Shown: one piece after another, positions 1 through 6,273 of the stretch
Numbering within the stretch: position 1 is the first letter of the stretch
Layout of the letters: every line of letters begins with the position of its first letter
From: JBOGEB01 sp050743125
Lineage (GTDB): Bacteria > Actinomycetota > Nitriliruptoria > Euzebyales > Egibacteraceae
Assembly: GCA_050743125.1 (NCBI GenBank)
Contig: JBOGEB010000199.1
Location: 1 to 7,564 of the forward strand
Direction: 5' to 3'
DNA length: 7,564 bases
Position numbers and translations under genes: made by a program
Notes under the pieces: model-generated
What the model was told of the DNA's origin: nothing
Databases searched by the model: none
The model's input: the letters and a program-made list of their open reading frames with translations, nothing else

Positions 1-20
1 CACACGACGACACCGAGGAG

Positions 21-95
21 TCGGGATGCCGGGATTTGAACCCGGGGCCTCCACGTCCCGAACGTGGCGCGCTAACCAAGCTGCGCTACATCCCG
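21..95 (-). tRNA. tRNA-Pro, anticodon CGG
   Basis: The minus strand folds into a complete cloverleaf of 75 bases including the discriminator A. It has a 7-bp acceptor stem (CGGGATG with CATCCCG), a 4-bp D stem (GCGC/GCGC), a 5-bp anticodon stem (CCACG/CGTGG), a 5-base variable loop and a 5-bp T stem (CCGGG/CCCGG) around TTCAAAT. The anticodon loop TTCGGGA gives anticodon CGG (plus-strand bases 58-60), which reads the proline codon CCG, a frequent codon in high-GC genomes. The CGGG start is typical of proline tRNAs. The 3' CCA is not encoded: the bases after the discriminator read CTC, so it must be added by nucleotidyltransferase. Only 17 bases separate it from the stop codon of the upstream phosphoesterase gene. 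Confidence 0.96.
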
Positions 96-112
96 ATGGA
101 ACGAGCCTAAGC

Positions 113-1099
113 CTAGCCTACGGGGGCTCGACCGGGCACGATGTCGAGGATGCTCGCCTCTGGGCGGCAGGCGAAGCGGACGGGGGCGTAGCGGGAGTGG
201 CCGAGGCCGGCGGAGACGTGGAGCCACAGGTTGGCGCCGTGCCGGGAGGTGCCGCGGGCTTGCCTCAACGGCAGGTCGCAGTTCGCCACGAGCGCGCCGA
301 GCACCGGCACGCGGAGTTGGCCGCCGTGCGTGTGGCCAGTGAGGGCCAGGTCGAAGCCGTGGCGGTCGAACACGTCGAGCGAGCGCAGGTAGGGGGCGTG
401 GACGACGCCGAGACGCAGCGCTACGGGCCCGGCCGGTGGACGCCAGTCGATCTGCGCTGGCCGGTCGTGCCGGACGTGCGGGTCGCCCAGGCCGGCCACG
501 TCGACGGGGCCGGCGACGGTGTCGATCATGACGCGCCGGTTCTCGAGCACATGGACGCCGGCGGCCTCCAACCCTTCTACGAAGCGGGCGGTGTCGAGCC
601 GCTGGCCGTACGCCTTCGTGCGCTCGTGGCCGAAGAGGTACCGGACGGGGGAGCGGTAGGTCGGCCCCCAGTAGTCGTGTGACCCGAGCACCTTCACGAC
701 CGGGCGGTGCTGCGCGAGCTCGGCGTGCAGCTCGACGATCGGATCGATCGCGTCCGGGTGCTCCAACGCGTCGCCGGAGGACACGACCAGGTCGGGCTGT
801 GCGCGCAGGCACTGACGGACGAACTCGAGCCGGTGGCGCTGCCCCGGGAGCCAATGAAGGTCCGAGATGTGCAGGATCCGCAGCGGCCTGGACGCGGCCG
901 GGCGCAGCACCGGGAGGGTGTCGTGCCGCAGGGTGTACCAGCGGCGCTCGACGACCCCGGCGTAGGCGAACGCGCCGGCGCCGAGGCCGAGGCCGACCGC
1001 GAGGGCGCGCCCCCCGAACAGCCGGACGGACGCCGCGAGGCCCACGCCGGCGAGCCCCAGGCCGGCGAGCGTCACGGTGCGCGGACCCCACCGGCTCAC
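113..1099 (-). CDS. Membrane-anchored calcineurin-like metallophosphoesterase (328 aa)
   Basis: Binuclear-metal phosphoesterase of the calcineurin-like superfamily; the natural substrate of this group is not known to me. Motifs in order: HISDLH (D80, H82), SSGD (G109-D110), GSHD at 139-142, VVH (H234) and GHTHGGQ at 255-261. The usual GNH[DE] motif has serine for asparagine here. Two Gly/Ala/Leu-rich hydrophobic stretches, about residues 8-25 and 31-50, should anchor it in the membrane as a hairpin, which would put the catalytic domain in the cytoplasm; a single anchor with an external domain is the alternative. The chosen start is the GTG whose last two bases begin the stop codon of the PBP gene (GTGA overlap). 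The frame is open further upstream to an ATG at 1252, but that stretch lies inside the PBP gene and is a low-complexity Arg/Pro-rich sequence. No strong Shine-Dalgarno sequence precedes the GTG, so translation is probably coupled to the PBP. M. tuberculosis Rv3683 beside ponA2 is the likely counterpart. Confidence 0.9.
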   Translation of the reverse strand: MSRWGPRTVTLAGLGLAGVGLAASVRLFGGRALAVGLGLGAGAFAYAGVVERRWYTLRHDTLPVLRPAASRPLRILHISDLHWLPGQRHRLEFVRQCLRAQPDLVVSSGDALEHPDAIDPIVELHAELAQHRPVVKVLGSHDYWGPTYRSPVRYLFGHERTKAYGQRLDTARFVEGLEAAGVHVLENRRVMIDTVAGPVDVAGLGDPHVRHDRPAQIDWRPPAGPVALRLGVVHAPYLRSLDVFDRHGFDLALTGHTHGGQLRVPVLGALVANCDLPLRQARGTSRHGANLWLHVSAGLGHSRYAPVRFACRPEASILDIVPGRAPVG

Positions 1100-3453
1100 G
1101 GATTCGCTCGGTCGCCGCGGGTTTGGGGCTCGCCGGACGGCTCGTTCGGGTCGTGCCCGCCGTGCCGCTGGCTCCCTGGGTCCCCGAAGGGGAATCCCGG
1201 GAACCTGGGGAACGGCGGGAACTCGAGGGCGGGCACGTCGGGGTTGCTCCACTCGAAGGGCCCCGGTGACGGCGATTCCGGTGGCGGGGATGTGCCGTCC
1301 GAGACGGTCAGCCCGACCGCGCGGCCGAGCTCGGCGTTCGCGTCGCCGGCCGGGTCCTGGGCGATGACCGTGCCGGCGGGCTCGAAGCCGGGCACCGTCC
1401 GGACGTCGGGGAAGAACCCCACCTCGCGGAGCAGCGCCTTGGCCTCCTCGACGGGCTTGCCGACCACGCTCGGGACCGGTGCGGTGGGCAGCGGCGGGGG
1501 TTGCGCGAACTGCTCGACGGGCAGCCCGAGCGCGCCGATCGCGTCTTTCATGAACCGCTGCCAGATCATCGTCGGCAGGCAGCCGCCGGTGACGCGCCCG
1601 CCGGGGCAGCGCCGGTCGTAGAGGACGGCGGGCTGCTCGTAGCCGACCCAGGCCGCCGCCGACAGCTGAGGGATGTAGCCGGTGAACCAGGCGTCACGGT
1701 ACTCGCTGGTCGTTCCGGTCTTGCCAGCGGCCGGTCTGCCGATCTGCCCGTTGCGGCTGGCGGTGCCGTCCGCGATCGGACCCTGGAGCAGGTCGGTCGC
1801 GCGCCGGGCGATGCCCTGCTCGACGGCTCGGCGGCACGTGTTGCCGCCCTGGATCAGGACGTTTCCGTCACGGTCGCGCACCTCGGAGACCGCGTAGGGC
1901 TCGCAGTGGATGCCGTCGTTCGCGAGCGTCCCGAACGCCGAGGCCATGTCGAGCGGGAAGACCTCCTCGGTGCCGAGCACCGCACCGCAGAACGGGTCGA
2001 GCTTGCTGTGGGTGATGCCCATCCGGCGCGCGGTCTCGACGAGCTTGGCGGGCCCGGTGAACTCGTCGACCAGACGGGCGAAGTACACGTTGCTCGACTT
2101 CGCCACGGCCTCGGCCATGTCCAGGACGCCGCCGCCGCTGTCCGCGTAGTTGCCCGGCTGCCAGCTCGGGTCGAGCTTCTGGCACATTCCCGCCGGCTGG
2201 TACGGCGAGGGCGTGTCGGCGGTGAACGTCGGCGACACGCCCGACTCAAGCGCCGTGACGACCTCGAACGCCTTGAACGCCGAGCCGGGCTGCCGGCCGG
2301 TCGAGCCGACTCCCGGCACTGCGGGGAGGACCTCGGTGCGGCCCGGTCCGCGGCCGAACTCCTTCGGCCCGGAGCCGATCGCGAGGATCGCGCCGGTCTT
2401 CGGATCGACCGCGACGAGCGCCGCCTGCGGCCCGTTGGGGTTCGTCAGGACCTCGCGGATGGCCTGGTCGGCGAGCCGCTGGATCGGCGGCTGGAGGGTC
2501 GTGCGGATCTCCAGGCCGCCGCGGAGCAGCAGCCGGTCGCGCGTCGCGCGGTCGGGGCCGAGCGTGGGGTCGTTCAGGAGGAGGCTGCGGACGTAGGCGA
2601 CGAAGAACGGATTCTGGTCCGCGGGCAGCGGCGAGACGGTCAACGCGAGCGGCTGGCTCGTGAGCCGGTCGGCCTCGGCGCGGTCGACGTAGCCGTGGCC
2701 CGCCATCTGGCCGAGCACGATGTTCCGCCGCGCCACCGCGGCCTCCGGGTGGGTGATCGGGTCGTTCTGAGCGGGGGAGCGGATCATCCCCGCCAGCAAC
2801 GCCGCCTCGTCGACGGCCAGCGCGCCGACCTGCTTGCCGAAGTAGTGCTCGGCGGCGGTGCCGATGCCGTAGACGCCGTTCCCGAAGTACGTCTCGTTGA
2901 GGTATGCCTCCAGGATCTGCTGCTTCGAGACCTGGCGCTCGAGCTGGACCGCCCAGACCGCCTCCTGGAGCTTGCGCTGGAGCGTGACGTCGTCCTGGCC
3001 GGTGAGGTTCTTGACGAGCTGCTGGGTGATCGTCGATGCGCCGCTGGTGATCCGGCCCTCCTGGAGGTTGCCGATCGCGGCCCGCCCCACCGCCTCCCAG
3101 TTCACGCCGTGATGGTCCCAGAAGCGCGCGTCCTCGGTCGCGAGCACCGCGTTCTGGACGTGCAGCGGGATGTCCGTCAGCGGCACGACCTTGCGGTTGT
3201 AGGTCCGGAGCACCGCGAGCAGGCTCCCGTCGGCCGCGAGCACGACGCTCCGCTCGTCAGGCCGGCGGAAGACGTCCCCCAGCGGCGGGAAGTCGAGCAG
3301 CTGGTGGTCCACCTGCCTGACCAAGCTCGACGCGGGGCCAGCGCTCGGCGCCAGTCCCGCCCCCAGCAGCAGGCCCGCGCCGAGGATCAGCATCGGCACG
3401 ACCATGATGGCCAGCACGACGGGATCCCGCTGGCGCGTGCGCCAATCGCTCAT
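1096..3453 (-). CDS. Class A penicillin-binding protein with C-terminal PASTA domain (PonA2-like, 785 aa)
   Basis: Bifunctional peptidoglycan synthase: it polymerises lipid II into glycan strands and cross-links the stem peptides outside the membrane. A short basic cytoplasmic tail precedes one membrane segment (about 11-33). The GT51 glycosyltransferase domain follows, with catalytic E107 in TEDARFWDHHG, GASTITQQ at 138-145, RKLQEA at 160-165 and EAYLNETYFGNGVYGIG at 182-198. The transpeptidase domain has the nucleophile motif SAFK (S391, K394), SSN at 453-455 and KTGT at 578-581. One PASTA domain spans about 659-721, followed by a Pro/Phe-rich tail. Six cysteines (424, 489, 517, 540, 616, 625) all lie in the transpeptidase region. 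The ATG at 3453 is chosen because it falls 16 bases after the DoxX stop; the frame extends to 3549, but only by overlapping DoxX. No clear ribosome-binding site is visible. PASTA-bearing class A PBPs such as M. tuberculosis PonA2 sit in the same gene context. Confidence 0.96.
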   Translation of the reverse strand: MSDWRTRQRDPVVLAIMVVPMLILGAGLLLGAGLAPSAGPASSLVRQVDHQLLDFPPLGDVFRRPDERSVVLAADGSLLAVLRTYNRKVVPLTDIPLHVQNAVLATEDARFWDHHGVNWEAVGRAAIGNLQEGRITSGASTITQQLVKNLTGQDDVTLQRKLQEAVWAVQLERQVSKQQILEAYLNETYFGNGVYGIGTAAEHYFGKQVGALAVDEAALLAGMIRSPAQNDPITHPEAAVARRNIVLGQMAGHGYVDRAEADRLTSQPLALTVSPLPADQNPFFVAYVRSLLLNDPTLGPDRATRDRLLLRGGLEIRTTLQPPIQRLADQAIREVLTNPNGPQAALVAVDPKTGAILAIGSGPKEFGRGPGRTEVLPAVPGVGSTGRQPGSAFKAFEVVTALESGVSPTFTADTPSPYQPAGMCQKLDPSWQPGNYADSGGGVLDMAEAVAKSSNVYFARLVDEFTGPAKLVETARRMGITHSKLDPFCGAVLGTEEVFPLDMASAFGTLANDGIHCEPYAVSEVRDRDGNVLIQGGNTCRRAVEQGIARRATDLLQGPIADGTASRNGQIGRPAAGKTGTTSEYRDAWFTGYIPQLSAAAWVGYEQPAVLYDRRCPGGRVTGGCLPTMIWQRFMKDAIGALGLPVEQFAQPPPLPTAPVPSVVGKPVEEAKALLREVGFFPDVRTVPGFEPAGTVIAQDPAGDANAELGRAVGLTVSDGTSPPPESPSPGPFEWSNPDVPALEFPPFPRFPGFPFGDPGSQRHGGHDPNEPSGEPQTRGDRANP

Positions 3454-3469
3454 GTCTGGGTGGGCGCGG

Positions 3470-3928
3470 TTACGTCGGTCGTGGGGCGGGTCCGCGCTCC
3501 AGCCCCAGGGCATGGTCCAAGGACGGGCGGCCAGGGCCGAGCAGCGCAACGGCGACGAACCCGGCGATCAGCGCGAGGTCCAGCTCCGCCCCGGGGCCCT
3601 GCGGCGCGATCAAGCCGACGTGGATCTTCACGAGCAGGATCGCCAAGACGAGGTTCACGGTCAGCAGGACCGCCGCGAGCCGGGTCAGCAGCCCGACGAT
3701 CAGCGCGAGCCCGCCGGCAATCTCGCCGAACGTCACGAGGTAGCCGAAGAGCACCGGCGCGGGGACGCCGAGCCTCGCGAGGGCGCCCGTGCCGAAGCCT
3801 GCGGGGCCGCCGGGCCCGGTCAGCTTGCTCCACCCGTGCGCCAGCATGATCACGCCCACGATCACGCGGACGACGACCGGCGCGGCGCCGGCGAGCCTCC
3901 CGAGCGGTGCCAAGGCCAGAACGTTCAT
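3470..3928 (-). CDS. DoxX-family integral membrane protein (152 aa)
   Basis: Small four-helix membrane protein. Hydrophobic segments lie at about 13-30, 56-78, 84-101 and 114-131. The family pattern is visible: R21..G25, then HGWSKL (31-36), then GEIAGGLALIVGLLTRLAA (68-86) with E69 and R83, and a charged loop carrying KIH (101-103). Length is typical for DoxX. Members are linked to electron or thiol redox functions in the membrane; in M. tuberculosis a DoxX protein works with superoxide dismutase and a thiosulfate sulfurtransferase in a membrane oxidoreductase complex. Whether this copy does the same is inference. The start is the ATG at 3928, because GGAAGG lies 9 bases upstream; another ATG at 3937 directly abuts that motif and is too close. 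It ends 16 bases before the PBP start, so the two are probably co-transcribed. In the related actinobacterial loci I recall, this position holds a WhiB-type gene instead. Confidence 0.88.
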   Translation of the reverse strand: MNVLALAPLGRLAGAAPVVVRVIVGVIMLAHGWSKLTGPGGPAGFGTGALARLGVPAPVLFGYLVTFGEIAGGLALIVGLLTRLAAVLLTVNLVLAILLVKIHVGLIAPQGPGAELDLALIAGFVAVALLGPGRPSLDHALGLERGPAPRPT

Positions 3929-3937
3929 GCTCCGCAT

Positions 3938-3943
3938 CCTTCC
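3938..3943 (-). promoter_or_regulatory. Ribosome binding site deciding the DoxX start
   Basis: The minus strand reads GGAAGG, followed by 9 bases and ATG at 3928. The in-frame ATG at 3937 touches the motif with no spacer, so the downstream ATG is preferred. This is the only clear Shine-Dalgarno sequence before a minus-strand gene in the window. Confidence 0.6.
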
Positions 3944-4092
3944 ATATTCTTATTCAGTGCACCGCGCCAGGATGACGGTGGCCCGTCCATCGCTCGACCG
4001 TCCCTGCCCGCGGGCGTTGCCCCTTGCTTCCCTACGCTTGACAGTATGCGCGCTTGCGGCGCCGCAGGGAGCCAGTTGTGTGGACTGGGCGA

Positions 4093-4120
4093 CACAGCCC
4101 TGGGGGTTTCGACCCCTGTG
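4093..4120 (-). terminator. Possible hairpin terminator after the ATPase pair
   Basis: One base after the TGA stop of the second ATPase, the minus-strand transcript can fold GGGGU-CGAA-ACCCC (4112-4116 with 4103-4107). Flanking CACA (4117-4120) can pair with TGTG (4093-4096) across a one-sided 6-base bulge. No U-run follows, so it is not a classical intrinsic terminator; it could instead be an attenuator or a 3'-end stabilising stem. On the opposite strand the loop would be UUCG. Confidence 0.35.
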
Positions 4121-4121
4121 C

Positions 4122-5264
4122 TCAGGTGCGCACCAGGTAGGCGCCCAGCTCGGTCAGCCCGCTGAGGTCGTGGATGTCGGTGGCCATGAGCGGCACCTCC
4201 ACCAGGGTTTTCGGGTCGACGCCGTGGAGCGCCGCGGTGATCGCGTGCTGCTCGCGGCGGTGGACGGACGAGCGGTCGACGGCCAGCCCGAGAAGCGCGG
4301 CGACCGCGCGCTGCTCGGGGCCGCCCCCGGCCAGGCGGGCAGCCGCAGGAGCCACCGACTCGCTGTCCAGGCCCGACAGCCCCGCCGGCAGCGCCGGGGT
4401 CGTCCGGTTGACGACCAGGCCGGCGGTCGGCATGCCGTCCTGGGCCAGGCGCTGGAGGAAGTAGCGCGCCTCGCGCAGCGCCGGCGTCTGGGGGCTCGCC
4501 ACGACGACAAACGCGCACGTGTGGCTTCCGAGCAGCCGGTACACCGCCTGGGCACGGTCCTTGAAGCCCTCGTACATGCCCTCGAACGAGGCGAAGAACT
4601 CGCCGAGGTCCTCCAGCACGTCCGCCCCGGTGATGCGCGAGGCCACCTTCAGGAACAGCTCGCTGCCGAGCGCCGCCATCCGGCCGATCGTTCTGCCAGC
4701 GCTGATCCCCGGGGAGAGGAACAGCTTGAGGAACCGGCCCTCCAGGAAGTCGGTGAGGCGCTTCGGCGCGTCGAGGAAGTCCAGCGCGCTGCGGGTGGGC
4801 GGGGTGTCGACGACGAGGCAGTCGTACCCGCCACAGGCGTGCAGCTCGTAGAGCTTCTCCATCGCCATGTACTCCTGCGTGCCCGCCAGCGAGTCCGACA
4901 GCTGCGTGTAGAAGCGGTTCGTCTTGATGCGCTCGGCCCGCCACGGGTCCGGCGCGTGCCGGTCGATGACGGCGTCGAAGGTCCGCTTCATGTCGAGCAT
5001 CATCGCGTCGAGGCCGTCGACCTCGGCGACCGGGCGGGGGTCGTTCCCCAGCTCGCCCACCCCCAGCGCCTGCGCGAGCCGCCTGGCAGGGTCGATCGTC
5101 AGCACGAGCGTCCGCCGGCCCCGCCGCGCAGCGGCGATCGCGAGCGCCGCGGCCGTCGTGGTCTTGCCGACCCCGCCCGGGCCGGTGCACACGATCACGC
5201 CGCGCTCGGCCACGACGGGGGTGAGGTCGCACCGCCGCGCTCCCTCGAGCGTCTGGTGTCTCAC
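4122..5264 (-). CDS. ArsA/Get3-type ATPase, second of a pair (380 aa)
   Basis: Soluble P-loop ATPase of the SIMIBI class, ArsA/Get3 family. The phosphate loop is TGPGGVGKTT (27-36) with K34, but proline 29 stands where the family's signature lysine (KGGVGK) belongs. Switch I is intact as TIDPARRL (56-63, D58), and switch II is VVDTPPT (151-157). A conserved-looking middle section includes SPGISAGRTIGRMAALG (184-200). ArsA's arsenite-binding cysteines and Get3's zinc CxxC are not seen, so the label 'arsenite transporter ATPase' would mislead. The GTG start at 5264 overlaps the stop of the first ATPase (GTGA). The frame stays open upstream to 6119 but only as a shadow of that gene. It matches the Rv3680 type of M. 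tuberculosis, which, as I recall, interacts with Rv3679 and protects against glycerol and nitric oxide toxicity. The partner is almost certainly the adjacent paralogue. Confidence 0.92.
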   Translation of the reverse strand: MRHQTLEGARRCDLTPVVAERGVIVCTGPGGVGKTTTAAALAIAAARRGRRTLVLTIDPARRLAQALGVGELGNDPRPVAEVDGLDAMMLDMKRTFDAVIDRHAPDPWRAERIKTNRFYTQLSDSLAGTQEYMAMEKLYELHACGGYDCLVVDTPPTRSALDFLDAPKRLTDFLEGRFLKLFLSPGISAGRTIGRMAALGSELFLKVASRITGADVLEDLGEFFASFEGMYEGFKDRAQAVYRLLGSHTCAFVVVASPQTPALREARYFLQRLAQDGMPTAGLVVNRTTPALPAGLSGLDSESVAPAAARLAGGGPEQRAVAALLGLAVDRSSVHRREQHAITAALHGVDPKTLVEVPLMATDIHDLSGLTELGAYLVRT

Positions 5265-6238
5265 TGGCCCACGACCCCGGAGAGCACGGCGGCGAGCGTC
5301 ATCACGGCCTCGGCGCCGAACTCGACGCCGTAGACGTAGGGCAGCTCGATCGTCGGCAGGTCGAGCTGGCGCTCGATCACCTCGCGCATCTGCTGCTGGA
5401 GCCCCAGCCGCTGCAGGTGCGCGGTACCGAGGTCTCCCAGCGCGGCGACCGCCTCCGGGTCGAGGTCGAGATCGGCCTCGGCGAGCAGGGCGGTGAGCTC
5501 GGCGGGCTCCAGGTCGTCGACCAGCGCCTTGCGGCTCTGCTCGTCGAACCGCTCCGGCAGCACCTGGTTCACCAGCAGCGGGCCGACGATCACCCCCAGC
5601 TCGTGGAGTCCGGCGACGGCGTCGACGGTCTCGGCGACCGGCATCTCCTCCAGCAGCGTGACGAGCTGGACGTGGGTGCGCTCGCCGTCCAGCAGCAGGT
5701 CCATGACCTGCTGGGCCTGGGAGCGGATCGGCCCGACGCCTACCAGCTCGGTCGTGGCCTCGGGCGCGCGGAGGAAGCGCACGATCCGGCCGGTCGGCGG
5801 GGCGTCGACGACGACGAGGTCGTAGCGGAGCCGGCCGTCGGCGCCTCGTCGGCGCTCTATCTCCTTGACTTTGCCGACGAGCAGCACGTCCTTGAGTCCA
5901 GGGGCTGCGGCGGTCGCGAACTCGACCGCGGTCGACCCGGCCACGAGCCTCGACAGCCGCCGCGCCCCGTAGAACAGGTCGAGGTACTCCGCGAGCGACG
6001 CGTCCGGGTCGATCGACAGCCCCCACAGCCCCGGCCGGAACTCCCGCTCGGTGAAGTCCCACGGCTGGGTCTCGAACAGCCGCGAGAACGTCTGCCTGCC
6101 CTCCACCTCGACCAGGCACGTCCGCCGCCCCGTCCGCGCGGCGGCCACCGCGAGCGCCGCGGCGACGGTCGACTTCCCCACCCCGCCCTTGCCGGTCACG
6201 ATGAGCAGGCGCGGGTCAAGCAGGCTGTCGATGTCCAT
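5261..6238 (-). CDS. ArsA/Get3-type ATPase, first of a pair (325 aa)
   Basis: First gene of the minus-strand cluster. The deviant Walker A loop TGKGGVGKST (15-24) has both the signature lysine K17 and the P-loop lysine K22. Switch II is VVVDAPPTG (142-150). Where ArsA and Get3 have the DPA switch I with its catalytic aspartate, this protein reads LVEVEGRQTF (42-51), so its own site probably hydrolyses ATP poorly. The only cysteine is C41, ruling out the ArsA metal site and the Get3 CxxC. The region from VEFATAAAPGLKDVLLVGKV (105-124) resembles the Rv3679 type of actinobacterial ATPases. It is likely to act in the cytoplasm as a heterodimer with the next gene, to which it is joined by a 4-base overlap. 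The ATG at 6238 is chosen because the Walker A then falls at the usual N-terminal distance and a -10 box lies 7 bases upstream. The client or substrate is unknown. Confidence 0.92.
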   Translation of the reverse strand: MDIDSLLDPRLLIVTGKGGVGKSTVAAALAVAAARTGRRTCLVEVEGRQTFSRLFETQPWDFTEREFRPGLWGLSIDPDASLAEYLDLFYGARRLSRLVAGSTAVEFATAAAPGLKDVLLVGKVKEIERRRGADGRLRYDLVVVDAPPTGRIVRFLRAPEATTELVGVGPIRSQAQQVMDLLLDGERTHVQLVTLLEEMPVAETVDAVAGLHELGVIVGPLLVNQVLPERFDEQSRKALVDDLEPAELTALLAEADLDLDPEAVAALGDLGTAHLQRLGLQQQMREVIERQLDLPTIELPYVYGVEFGAEAVMTLAAVLSGVVGQ

Positions 6239-6245
6239 GCCCCCA

Positions 6246-6273
6246 GCTATACCCCGAAATCGGAGGGTGTCGA
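6246..6273 (-). promoter_or_regulatory. Probable promoter of the ATPase operon
   Basis: On the minus strand TCGACA (6273-6268; 5 of 6 with TTGACA) is followed after 16 bases by TATAGC (6251-6246; 4 of 6 with TATAAT). The ATG at 6238 begins 7 bases after the -10, so transcription should start at or next to the start codon and the mRNA would be leaderless. The -35 box lies within the left arm of the palindrome at 6267-6286, which would let a bound protein block it. Confidence 0.5.

Larger units (their letters stand above)
3929..4121. other. Gene-free gap between ATPase operon and DoxX gene
   Basis: This 193-base gap holds no convincing reading frame on either strand. It contains a hairpin directly after the ATPase stop, two short GC palindromes (4006-4015 GCCCGCGGGC and 4056-4065 GCGGCGCCGC), and the DoxX ribosome binding site at its other end. 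An internal promoter for DoxX-PBP-phosphoesterase would be expected here. The AT-rich stretch at about 3944-3957 just before DoxX could supply a -10, but I see no matching -35. Confidence 0.6.

Noticed and set aside
104..132. Promoter for tRNA-Pro using TAGGCT as -10
   Set aside because: No acceptable -35 is found at 16-19 bases from either TAGGCT copy, so I do not list it as a feature.
1100..1252. N-terminal extension of the phosphoesterase to an ATG at 1252
   Set aside because: The extra 51 residues are Arg/Pro-rich and antiparallel to nothing but the PBP coding sequence in another frame. The GTG at 1099 in the stop/start overlap is more natural.
3454..3549. N-terminal extension of the PBP to an ATG at 3549
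   Set aside because: It would overlap most of 80 bases of the DoxX gene and adds a non-homologous tail; the ATG at 3453 gives a normal short cytoplasmic tail before the membrane helix.
1501..3849. Long open plus-strand frame (782 codons) opposite the PBP gene
   Set aside because: Its translation is Arg/Val/Asp-rich low-complexity sequence with no domain, while the opposite strand encodes a full PBP with all catalytic motifs. It is a mirror effect of high GC3.
4038..4043. Perfect TTGACA on the plus strand in the gap after the ATPases
   Set aside because: No -10 box is found 16-18 bases downstream and no plus-strand gene follows; it is likely chance.
5265..6119. Possible ATPase fusion, because the frame of the second ATPase stays open to 6119
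   Set aside because: The upstream part is a shadow of the first ATPase in a different frame, with no motifs of its own. The pair are two separate genes with a 4-base overlap.
4122..6238. Arsenic resistance function for the ATPase pair
   Set aside because: The arsenite-binding cysteines of ArsA are missing and no arsB, arsR or arsC lies nearby. The family name should not be read as function.
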